This document shows positions 13,553 to 20,808 of a DNA stretch of 20,808 bases, piece after piece. Origin of the DNA: an uncultured Ruminococcus sp. (GTDB lineage Bacteria > Bacillota > Clostridia > Oscillospirales > Ruminococcaceae). The stretch covers positions 1 to 20,808 of the forward strand of contig CAMNMO010000010.1 in the NCBI GenBank assembly GCA_946544695.1. The letters are read 5' to 3'. Position numbers and translations under genes: made by a program. Every line of letters starts with the position of its first letter. Within the stretch, counting starts at the first letter, position 1. A model generated the notes under the pieces. The model was not told the DNA's origin. It did not search any database and saw nothing but the letters and a program-made list of their open reading frames with translations.

Positions 13553-16513
13553 ATGTTCACACTTCTGCTTCGCAAAATGCGAAATACCAAATGGATGGTG
13601 TTCTGCCTGCTGATAGGCTTCATCATGGCATCGGCTATGATGAGCACCATACCCATATATATGAATGCTTCACTTCAGCGAATGCTGGTGAAGGACATGG
13701 GAGCCTTCCAGGAGGAGTTCATGATATACCCGGGGTCATACAACACCTCGCACAGCTTCAAAAGCGGCATGAAGACCGATGCTCAGCTGGAAACAATGAG
13801 CGAGTACGTGAAAACGGTGGACGAACAGTTCGGGGCACTGGGGCTGCCTGATGTGGGCAGCAAAAAGGTCATACTCGACACCTACCTTTACTGCAAGTCC
13901 TTCTCCATAGAGGACGGCGAATCCCCTGCAAGACTGACTGTCGGCGGCATGTCGGATATAACCGAACATTCTGCGGCAGCTTCGGGCAGAATGTTGAAAA
14001 AGGGACAGCGCAGCGACGGTGTGTTTGAGTGCATGGCGACCGAGAAGTCGTTAAAGACCAACGGACTGGCGCTGGATACCGTTTATGAGATAGCAAACGT
14101 CATGGGCAATGATAAGTCCATAAAGATAGAGATAGTCGGGCTGCTGGACGTGGCTGACGAGAACGACCCTTACTGGGCTGAGGGAATAGACGAAGCCTAC
14201 ACCGCTGCGGTGTTCACCGACTATGATACCATGCTTGATGAGATGATACCCACAGGTGCTGTTAACATCTCAAAGGCAAGCTACAACTATTTCATCGACT
14301 ACACAAGGCTGGATATCTCACAGCTTGGCGGCATAAACGACAGCTATTCAAAGCAGAAGGAGACCTTCAAGAAAAACGGCATAGGCTTCACCATGCCCGC
14401 AAAGGATATCCTTTCGGACTACGCAAAGCGTTCCACTCAGCTGACACTGCTGCTGTGGCTGTTGCAGATACCTGTCATACTCATGATAATCTTCTACCTG
14501 TTCATGGTATCAAAGCTGAACATCGAACAGGAAAAGAACGAGATAGCCATATTCAAAAGCCGTGGCGCTTCAAACAAGCAGGTGCTGGGAATTTACGCTA
14601 TGGAGTCGATGGTGCTGGGCATCATCACTGCGGCGGCAGGTCCCTTTGCGGGACTGGGGCTTTGCAGGATACTGGGTGCTTCCAACGGCTTCCTTGAATT
14701 TGTCAACCGCCGTGCAATGCCCGTAAGGCTGACGGTCGAGGCATTCGTCTATGCGGCAGCGGCTGTGCTGGTGTTCTTTGTGACAACACTGGTGCCCATC
14801 GTGCCCGCTTCAAAGACCACCATAGTTGAACACAAGCAGTCAAAGGCTAAAAAGAAAAAGCTGGCTCTCTGGGAAAAGGTGGGGCTTGACTTCATTCTGG
14901 CGGGCGGTTCATTTGCGTGGCTGTACTACTACAACCGCACACAGGCAAAGCTGATAGAACTGGGTGTCACCGACACCACTGCGACCGTCAACCCTCTGAT
15001 GTTCGTCACATCTACCGCATTCATACTGGGACTGGGGCTGTTTCTCATAAGGGTCTACCCGCTGTTCATCAGGATAATAAGCAGGATAGGCAAAAGGTTC
15101 TGGTCGCCTGCACAGTATGTGTCGCTGACCAATATTGGGCGTTCCACCACAGGGCGTGAAAGGTTCCTGATGCTGTTTCTGGTGCTGACAGTTTCGCTGG
15201 GCGTGTTCTTTGCGAACACCGCAAGGGCACTTAACAGAAATGCCGAGGAGACTGTATACTACGCTAACGGCGCAGATATCGTGCTGACTGAGGAATGGTA
15301 TTCAAGCAAGACCGAAGCTGCACAGAAAAGTGCGGCACCCACCAACACAGGTGCGCCGCAGGCAGCTGCCGAACCCGAGGAAAGCGAGGAAGATGACACG
15401 ACTACGGTGGTGACCTACACCGAACCCGTTTTCGAGAGATTTGAAAAGCTGGCAGGCGTGCAGCACACCGCAAAGGTGTTCCGCCGTGACGGTGTGACAC
15501 TCAAAAGCAGCAAGATGACGGTGGTAAAGCGCACCGCCCAAACTGACAGCAAAAAGCGTGAGGATTATCTCGACCAGGATATGAATGCGAAGTCTGCCAA
15601 CACAGACAAGAACGTTCAGCTTATGACCATACAGCCTGCGGAGTTCTCAGAGGTCATAAACTTTGAACCGAGACTGCTGCCCACCCACATAAACAACTAC
15701 CTTGAAGCGCTGGCAGAATACACTCCGGGTGTGATACTTTCATCGTCCTTCAAGGACTATGGACTGGAACTGGGCGACACCGTTGAATGCGAGTGGGGCG
15801 CAAACGACCCCTTTGATGTGACTGTGCTGGCTTTCGTGGACTACTGGCCATCGCTTGACCCATACGCTGAGGCAGGCGACGGAAGCTATATGGATTTTGC
15901 TGTGATGAACTTTGACTATGTGAACGTTCAGACCAACATGGAACCCTATCAGGTCTGGATAGACCTGGAGGAAGATGCGTCTGTGCAGGAGTTCTATGAT
16001 TCGGTGGAAGATGCACACATCGCCGTGACAGGCATGACTTCCGCCAAGCAGGAACTTATCGCCAAGAAGAACGACCCCATGCTGCAAGGCATGAACGGTG
16101 CGCTGACACTGGGCTTCATCACAATAATGATAATGTGTATAATCGGCTTCCTGATATACTGGATACTCTCCATCAAAAGCAGGACATTGCAGTTCGGTAT
16201 ACTGCGTGCTATGGGCATGAAATACCGTGAGATAATCGCCATGATAGTCTATGAACAGATACTGGTATCGGGCGTTGCCATACTGGCTGCCATATTCATA
16301 GGCGGCATCACCAGCGAACTTTTCGTTCCGCTGTTCCAAAGCGTACTCGATGTAAGCAGCCGTGTGCCCGAGTTTGCAGTTATCCCCGAAAGGGACGACT
16401 ACATCAAGCTTTACACCGTGATAGCAGTCATGCTGCTGGTGGGCTTCCTCGTGCTGGGCAGACTGATAGGCAGGATCAATATTTCAAAGGCTTTGAAGCT
16501 TGGCGAAGATTAA
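13553..16513 (+). CDS. FtsX/MacB-family ABC transporter permease
   Basis: This 986-residue membrane protein has a duplicated FtsX layout. It starts with a first helix at about 14-37, then a ~255-residue extracellular domain. The first FtsX core (about 296-425) contains the conserved cytoplasmic stretch EIAIFKSRGASNKQVLGIY. Further helices follow at ~445-560, then a second extracellular domain. The second core (~845-980) contains FGILRAMGMKYREIIAMIVYE, the matching coupling stretch. A low-complexity Ala/Pro/Glu/Asp segment lies at ~585-620, at the start of the second extracellular domain. Such permeases act mechanically with an adaptor and an ATPase to move lipids, peptides or drugs, or to signal. 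No ATP-binding gene is beside it; the next gene is a GGDEF protein. AAGGAG at 13536-13541 serves ATG 13553. Confidence 0.88.
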   Translation: MFTLLLRKMRNTKWMVFCLLIGFIMASAMMSTIPIYMNASLQRMLVKDMGAFQEEFMIYPGSYNTSHSFKSGMKTDAQLETMSEYVKTVDEQFGALGLPDVGSKKVILDTYLYCKSFSIEDGESPARLTVGGMSDITEHSAAASGRMLKKGQRSDGVFECMATEKSLKTNGLALDTVYEIANVMGNDKSIKIEIVGLLDVADENDPYWAEGIDEAYTAAVFTDYDTMLDEMIPTGAVNISKASYNYFIDYTRLDISQLGGINDSYSKQKETFKKNGIGFTMPAKDILSDYAKRSTQLTLLLWLLQIPVILMIIFYLFMVSKLNIEQEKNEIAIFKSRGASNKQVLGIYAMESMVLGIITAAAGPFAGLGLCRILGASNGFLEFVNRRAMPVRLTVEAFVYAAAAVLVFFVTTLVPIVPASKTTIVEHKQSKAKKKKLALWEKVGLDFILAGGSFAWLYYYNRTQAKLIELGVTDTTATVNPLMFVTSTAFILGLGLFLIRVYPLFIRIISRIGKRFWSPAQYVSLTNIGRSTTGRERFLMLFLVLTVSLGVFFANTARALNRNAEETVYYANGADIVLTEEWYSSKTEAAQKSAAPTNTGAPQAAAEPEESEEDDTTTVVTYTEPVFERFEKLAGVQHTAKVFRRDGVTLKSSKMTVVKRTAQTDSKKREDYLDQDMNAKSANTDKNVQLMTIQPAEFSEVINFEPRLLPTHINNYLEALAEYTPGVILSSSFKDYGLELGDTVECEWGANDPFDVTVLAFVDYWPSLDPYAEAGDGSYMDFAVMNFDYVNVQTNMEPYQVWIDLEEDASVQEFYDSVEDAHIAVTGMTSAKQELIAKKNDPMLQGMNGALTLGFITIMIMCIIGFLIYWILSIKSRTLQFGILRAMGMKYREIIAMIVYEQILVSGVAILAAIFIGGITSELFVPLFQSVLDVSSRVPEFAVIPERDDYIKLYTVIAVMLLVGFLVLGRLIGRINISKALKLGED

Positions 16514-16522
16514 GAATAGTTT

Positions 16523-16550
16523 ACGGGTTGTTCCTGTGGGAACAGCCCGT
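16523..16550 (+). terminator. terminator-like hairpin after the permease gene
   Basis: ACGGGTTGTTCC (16523-16534) pairs with GGAACAGCCCGT (16539-16550) through 12 pairs, one of them T-G, with a TGTG loop. It begins 10 bases after the stop. The bases after it (ATTGCATG) are not a T-run, so termination may be weak or the hairpin may stabilise the 3' end. Confidence 0.55.
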
Positions 16551-16589
16551 ATTGCATGTCGACCGCCGCTTGAATGAGAGCAGCTTTAA

Positions 16590-16613
16590 ATTTGTTTATT
16601 AAAACGAACAAAT
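16590..16613. promoter_or_regulatory. inverted repeat upstream of the GGDEF gene promoter
   Basis: ATTTGTT (16590-16596) and AACAAAT (16607-16613) form a seven-base inverted repeat with a ten-base spacer, ending five bases before the -35 box. The spacing and location suit a regulator dimer site, but AT-rich repeats also occur by chance. Confidence 0.3.
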
Positions 16614-16618
16614 AGCTC

Positions 16619-16647
16619 TTGCAATTTTGAATACTTTGTGATATAAT
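16619..16647 (+). promoter_or_regulatory. promoter of the LacI-sensor/GGDEF gene
   Basis: TTGCAA (16619-16624) and a perfect TATAAT (16642-16647) lie 17 bases apart, with TG at 16639-16640 giving an extended -10. The leader is about 78 nt and includes a hairpin, GACGGC (16674-16679) with GCCGTC (16688-16693). Confidence 0.75.
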
Positions 16648-16731
16648 TATTTTATTATGGATATAAGGATTTTGACGGCATTTTAACGCCGTCGTGTATG
16701 AAGGAAGATAACATAAGGAGATAAGAAGGAA

Positions 16732-19005
16732 ATGGAAGAAAAACGACCGAGTATCGGGTTGGTAGTCTCGAATATTACCGATGTTTTCCCCAACAGCATA
16801 TCAAAGGGTGCTATGAAGGAAGCTGCACGTCTTGGCACTGACCTGACCATATTCCCTGGTAAGTATGTGGGGCTGGAACATAGATATTTTATTGCAGATG
16901 CAAGGTATGAATATCAATATAATGTACTGTTCGATCACGCCGCCGCATCGGGGCTTGACTACCTGATAGTCGCAGTGGGCACGGTGGCTTACGCTTATGA
17001 TACCCAAAAAAAGCAGGAGTTCATGAAAAAGTTCGGCACAAAAAATGTGCTGAGTCTTTCATCGGTGCTTGAAGGGTACGACTACCTGATGTATGACAAT
17101 CAGTCGGGAATACTCGATGCCATAAGACATCTGGCAAAGCAGGGCAAAAAACATATCGGCATGATGGTCGGTGACCTGAATAATCTGGAATGTCAGGAAA
17201 GATATCTGGCATACAGAAAGGGTCTTGAAGAAAACGGGCTGGAATTCACCGACAGCTATATGATAACCAGCGACATATCCGAAAAATGCAGGGCGGAAGC
17301 CTATGAACTTATAGAACGCAACCCCGACCTTGATGCGGTGATATGCGTCAATGACCAGATAGCTATGGTGATGTACGACGCCATACGTGCACACGGCAAG
17401 CGCATAGGCAGAGATATTGCGGTGGTGGGCTTTGATGACCAGCCATTCGCCGCTGAACTTGACCCGCCGCTGGCAACAGTGCGGGCAGATGCGGAATATC
17501 TTGGTGCAAGAAGCGTGCAGAAGGCTGTGAACTTCCTGCGGGGCATTGAGGACAATGAAAATCATGTACCCACAAAGTTCATCGCAAGGCAGTCTGCATT
17601 CTCGCAGATAGATATATACTCGCCCGAACACCTTGACCTCTCGATGGACCATGAGGTGCTGAGAGAACGTCTGTATGAGCTGCTGAAAGAACGTGAGGAG
17701 AACTGCGAAGCCGTAAACAATGTGGTGCAGCTTTGCCTGGCGATACTCGGCAGCATCAATAATGACCTTATCCCAAGGGACGCCACAGATGCAGACCTCA
17801 ATAATATACTTGATATGATAGACACTTATTTTGCCAAAGGCGTGTTCCTGCCCGAAAGCGTAGCTAAGATATACAGCCTTGTAGACAACGCCTATACATG
17901 GGCTAAGGACAAGTGCGGTGAGACAAGCAGGCGGTATCTTGAAATGATATATGAGTACCTGTATAAGCGCATAAGCGGCGAAATAATGGGCAATTACCGT
18001 CAGCAGCTTTACCGCATGGGCGACAGAAAGCATATCGAGAACATATTTATCCGTGACACGCTGATGTTTGACGGCAACCTGCGTGACAGCTATTCCGTGA
18101 TACTGAGGAGACTCAGCGACCTGGGTGCTGATACAGCCTTCCTCTACCTGTTCAAAGAACCCATCGAACACAGGCAGGGAGATAAGTTCCCGAAAGATGT
18201 GCAGTGGTATTTCAAGTCATACAGCTACGGCAACCACACCTTCACAGTGCCGCCCGAGGAACAGAAGATAACCCCGCATGAGGTGTTCGACAACAAGTAT
18301 CTTGTGATAGACAGGCAGCATACCTTTGTGGTGGCTGATATCTATTCGGGCGAGACACAGTACGGCATTGCGCTGCTGGAACCCAAGACAGATGAGTTCT
18401 TTGACGAACTGGAATTGGCGGTATACCAGATGTCGTCTGCTGTGCGCACCATAGAACTTCTCAAAGGACAGGAAAAGATGCTGGCTGAACTGCACAGCAG
18501 GAACCTTGCCCTTGAAGCCACTTCCCGTGAGGACGAACTGACCTCAGCACTGAACCGCAGAGGTTTCTATATGGCGGCTGACGAACTGATAAACGATTCA
18601 GAGAACGATGAGTTCGTGCTTTGCTATGCCGATATGGACAATCTCAAACAGGTCAACGACAACTACGGTCACAAGGAAGGCGATTACTGCATAAAGCTGA
18701 CAGCTGACACACTTAAAGCCGCACTGGGCGAAAACTCGGTGATAGGCAGGGTCGGCGGCGACGAATTTGTGGGCATAGCCCCCAGAAGCGCAGACTGCAC
18801 GGCTGAACTTGTCAACGGGCGATGCAGGCAGATAGTCAGTGATTTCAACGATTCGATGAAAAAGGTATACCTGTTCGGCATGTCAACAGGCGCCTATGAC
18901 TGCGAGCTGCAAAACAGCTATGACCTGCAAAATGCGGTCAACAAGGCAGACGGTCTGCTTTATGAGAAAAAGGCGCTGAAAAAGCGCAGCATAAAAAGAG
19001 AATAA
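16732..19005 (+). CDS. LacI-type sensor domain fused to GGDEF diguanylate cyclase
   Basis: This 757-residue protein has no signal peptide or membrane helix, so it should be cytoplasmic. Residues ~7-290 form a LacI/periplasmic-binding-protein-like ligand domain: IGLVVSNITDVF, then VICVNDQIAMVMYDAI, then VVGFDD. It starts directly at the sensor core, with no helix-turn-helix. A helical and GAF-like middle follows (~295-590). The C-terminal diguanylate cyclase (~590-755) has DELTSALNRRGF, YADMDNLKQVNDNYGH (metal-binding D634) and RVGGDEF (673-679), so the active site is intact for making cyclic di-GMP from GTP. The RxxD inhibitory site expected just before GGDEF is absent (Gly and Ser instead), suggesting no product inhibition there. 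It probably adjusts c-di-GMP to a sugar-like ligand. AAGGAG at 16715-16720 and GAAGGA at 16725-16730 precede ATG 16732. Confidence 0.88.
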   Translation: MEEKRPSIGLVVSNITDVFPNSISKGAMKEAARLGTDLTIFPGKYVGLEHRYFIADARYEYQYNVLFDHAAASGLDYLIVAVGTVAYAYDTQKKQEFMKKFGTKNVLSLSSVLEGYDYLMYDNQSGILDAIRHLAKQGKKHIGMMVGDLNNLECQERYLAYRKGLEENGLEFTDSYMITSDISEKCRAEAYELIERNPDLDAVICVNDQIAMVMYDAIRAHGKRIGRDIAVVGFDDQPFAAELDPPLATVRADAEYLGARSVQKAVNFLRGIEDNENHVPTKFIARQSAFSQIDIYSPEHLDLSMDHEVLRERLYELLKEREENCEAVNNVVQLCLAILGSINNDLIPRDATDADLNNILDMIDTYFAKGVFLPESVAKIYSLVDNAYTWAKDKCGETSRRYLEMIYEYLYKRISGEIMGNYRQQLYRMGDRKHIENIFIRDTLMFDGNLRDSYSVILRRLSDLGADTAFLYLFKEPIEHRQGDKFPKDVQWYFKSYSYGNHTFTVPPEEQKITPHEVFDNKYLVIDRQHTFVVADIYSGETQYGIALLEPKTDEFFDELELAVYQMSSAVRTIELLKGQEKMLAELHSRNLALEATSREDELTSALNRRGFYMAADELINDSENDEFVLCYADMDNLKQVNDNYGHKEGDYCIKLTADTLKAALGENSVIGRVGGDEFVGIAPRSADCTAELVNGRCRQIVSDFNDSMKKVYLFGMSTGAYDCELQNSYDLQNAVNKADGLLYEKKALKKRSIKRE

Positions 19006-19009
19006 AAAC

Positions 19010-19044
19010 AGCCCCTGCATCACGAAAATGCAGGGGCTTTGCTT
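19010..19044. terminator. bidirectional terminator between GGDEF and epimerase genes
   Basis: An 11-base perfect stem, AGCCCCTGCAT (19010-19020) with ATGCAGGGGCT (19028-19038), encloses CACGAAA. A-rich sequence before it gives a T-run for - strand transcripts, and TTGCTT follows on the + strand. It sits between two convergent stops and overlaps the epimerase stop by a few bases. Confidence 0.85.
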
Positions 19045-20107
19045 ATCTGTCTATCTTCATGCTCTCGATGAGTCTGTCGAACATTTCTTTCAGACCCACC
19101 TGCGGCTTCCAGCCCAGGGCTTCGGATCTTTCTGTTGCCAGATTCATCTTTACCTTCGGGTTGTAGCCAAGCTTTGTAACGTCCTCAGCGATGTTGAACA
19201 CCAGCTTTGTTCCGCTTTCGGGATAGTTGTCTATGAGCATCTGTGCCATATTCCTGATGGAGATGAGGGTATCCTTGTTGGCAACATTATATGCTGTTGC
19301 AGTTTCACCCTTGAGCAGCACTGTGAGTATGCCTGTTACAGCATCGCTGATATAGCAGTAGTTGCGCTCGGTGGAACCGTCTGTCATCAGCACTATATCA
19401 GTGCCCTCGATGATGGCTCTTGCGAACTGTGCGAAAACTCTGCCGTCGTTATAGCCCACGCCTGCGCCCATGCTCTGGCAAAGTCTTGCCACCTTTACAG
19501 GCACGCCGTACTCGTGTGCGTAGGAAGTGCACAGCGTCTCAACTATCCTCTTGCCCTCGGAATAGCTGCTTCTGACACTCATGGGGTCGATGCTGCCGAA
19601 GGTGCTCTCATCAACGGAAGGCAGGCTGAAATCCACCACGCCGTATACCTCCAGCGATGACAGGTATACCATGCCTGCCACCTGCTTCTCCTTTGCCAGA
19701 TCAAGCAGGTTCCTTGTGCCGTTTATGGCTGTGAATATGGTCTCCACAGGGTAGTCAACGAACGCCTTTGAGCTGGTTATGCTTGCGCCATGTATGATGT
19801 AGTCGATGCTGCCATCATAGCTGTAAGGTGCTGTGACGTCCTGCACCAGCAGCTCCAGCGCTGCGCTGTCAGCATACTTGAAAAGCTTTTCAGCCTTCTC
19901 CCTGTTGCGCACAGCAGCGATGACCTTCATTCCGAGACTGCGCTCTGCATTGGCGTTGAGCAGTGTCATTACCATCTGTCCGCCTATAAGACCTGTTGCG
20001 CCCGTTACCAGCACTGTCTTGCCTTTGAACTTGTCCCATTCGATGAAATCCGCTGCCGAAGCACGCTCAACGTCCTCCTGCATTATCCTGTTATCCGATA
20101 GCTTCAT
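19043..20107 (-). CDS. NAD-dependent nucleotide-sugar epimerase/dehydratase
   Basis: This 354-residue extended short-chain dehydrogenase/reductase is cytoplasmic. The Rossmann motif GATGLIG (36-42) binds NAD. HGAS (106-109) is the second NAD contact. LSSLEVYG (149-156) supplies the catalytic Ser, and YSEGK (182-186) supplies the Tyr and Lys. ERNYCYISD is the usual RNFIYISD-like substrate-domain motif seen in UDP-glucuronate decarboxylases and dTDP-glucose dehydratases. A ~29-residue N-terminal extension precedes the Rossmann strand. The substrate is unknown; UDP- or CDP-sugar modification for a surface glycan is plausible, given the polymer genes 9 kb away. GGGAGG is 8 bases from the ATG at 20107. 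It lies 52 bases downstream of the dihydrouridine synthase on the same strand. Confidence 0.88.
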   Translation of the reverse strand: MKLSDNRIMQEDVERASAADFIEWDKFKGKTVLVTGATGLIGGQMVMTLLNANAERSLGMKVIAAVRNREKAEKLFKYADSAALELLVQDVTAPYSYDGSIDYIIHGASITSSKAFVDYPVETIFTAINGTRNLLDLAKEKQVAGMVYLSSLEVYGVVDFSLPSVDESTFGSIDPMSVRSSYSEGKRIVETLCTSYAHEYGVPVKVARLCQSMGAGVGYNDGRVFAQFARAIIEGTDIVLMTDGSTERNYCYISDAVTGILTVLLKGETATAYNVANKDTLISIRNMAQMLIDNYPESGTKLVFNIAEDVTKLGYNPKVKMNLATERSEALGWKPQVGLKEMFDRLIESMKIDR

Positions 20108-20159
20108 TGTTCAGTCCTCCCTGATCTGAATATATTATTATGGTCGTCCCGCCGAAACA

Positions 20160-20808
20160 TCACTGTCCGCCGATTATGCGCTTTGCCATTTCTTCTGCCT
20201 GAGAATATGTGGAAAGCTCGCCGCATTCCGCCCTGAGTTTTGCCGAATTCGGCAGCCCCTTGACATACCATGCCACGTTCTTGCGGGCTTCCTTCATGCC
20301 ACGTTCTTCGCCCTTATACCTGCAAAGGTATGAACAGTGTTTCAGCATCATCTCCATACGTTCGGCTATGTCGGGGTCGGGCAGCACCTCGCCTGTTTCC
20401 AGATAATGCTTTATCTCACGGAACACCCATGGTCTGCCGTAGCTGCCCCTTGCCAGCATCACCAGGTCACAGCCTGTTTCCTCGTACATTCTTTTGCAGC
20501 TTTCGCCGTCCTTAACATCGCCGTTGCCGAACACAGGCACACTTACAGCCTGCTTTACCTGCCTGATGATCTCCCGGTCAGCCTCGCCCGAATAGAACTG
20601 CTGCCTTGTACGCCCGTGCACTGCCATTGCAGCCACACCTGTCTGTTCAAGGGCTTTTGCAAATTCGACTGCATTGCGTGTGCTGTCGTCCCACCCTGCA
20701 CGGAACTTTACCGTAACGGGGCAGGCTGCATTTTTGACAGTCTCCCTCGCTATCTCGACCGCACGGGGTATATCCTTCATCAGTGCCGAACCTGAACCGT
20801 TCCCGACT
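20160..20808 (-). CDS. dusB: tRNA-dihydrouridine synthase, DusB-like (5' end outside window)
   Basis: The frame runs from the window edge to TGA at 20160-20162 and gives 215 residues, about two thirds of a usual 310-330-residue Dus protein. It opens with GNGSGSALM, a family glycine-rich stretch, so the first ATG visible (20780) is internal and not the start. Other motifs are VTVKFRAGWDDS, AVHGRTRQQFYSGEAD with the FMN-binding residues, VFGNGDV, and LVMLARGSYGRPWVF, which lines the FMN phosphate site. The enzyme reduces uridine to dihydrouridine in tRNA with FMN and NADPH. The catalytic cysteine region lies outside the window. The DusB assignment rests on the GWDDS and GRPWVF patterns; another Dus subtype is possible. 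The epimerase gene follows. Confidence 0.9.
   Translation of the reverse strand, partial: VGNGSGSALMKDIPRAVEIARETVKNAACPVTVKFRAGWDDSTRNAVEFAKALEQTGVAAMAVHGRTRQQFYSGEADREIIRQVKQAVSVPVFGNGDVKDGESCKRMYEETGCDLVMLARGSYGRPWVFREIKHYLETGEVLPDPDIAERMEMMLKHCSYLCRYKGEERGMKEARKNVAWYVKGLPNSAKLRAECGELSTYSQAEEMAKRIIGGQ

Overview
The window looks like chromosomal DNA from a Gram-positive, low-to-mid-GC Clostridia member, probably a Ruminococcus or close Oscillospiraceae relative. This is inferred from strong AGGAGG-type ribosome binding sites, frequent ATA and AGG codons, lipoprotein signal peptides, CDP-alcohol phosphotransferase genes for a wall polymer, and a LacI-type-sensor/GGDEF protein. The species call is a guess. 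No rRNA, tRNA, CRISPR array, phage gene or insertion sequence was seen.

Left part (1-4395, all + strand): the end of an alpha/beta hydrolase, a CPBP-family membrane protease, a small unknown four-helix membrane protein that overlaps a membrane-anchored alpha/beta hydrolase, a DUF4097 protein with seven GAGN-type rungs, two PspC-domain proteins that look like a tandem duplication, and a flavodoxin-like protein. The gaps are short, so these may be one or two transcripts of envelope and housekeeping functions. A hairpin at 4432-4466 probably ends this block.

Middle part (4631-10706, + strand): a self-contained transcription unit for an anionic wall or capsular polymer. It begins at a near-consensus promoter (4631-4659) and has a structured leader of about 145 nt. 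It then carries a CDP-glycerol/ribitol-type polyol-phosphate transferase, a 900-residue fusion of a degenerate GT-A-like domain to a second polyol-phosphate transferase, a membrane acyltransferase, and an IspD/TarI-type cytidylyltransferase. It ends at a strong bidirectional terminator. The inferred scheme is that the cytidylyltransferase makes a CDP-polyol, the two transferases build or prime the polymer, and the acyltransferase decorates it.

Converging on the same terminator, on the - strand, is a secreted SGNH/GDSL lipoprotein with its own promoter and an operator-like palindrome. It could remove acyl groups from a surface glycan.

Right part: a divergent promoter region leads into a MacA/HlyD-like lipoprotein adaptor and a 986-residue FtsX/MacB-type ABC permease, with no ATPase gene beside them. 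Next comes a soluble protein combining a LacI-type sugar-sensor domain, with no DNA-binding domain, and an intact GGDEF diguanylate cyclase that lacks the usual inhibitory site. A bidirectional terminator separates it from a - strand pair: a tRNA-dihydrouridine synthase (cut by the window edge) followed by an NAD-dependent sugar epimerase/dehydratase.
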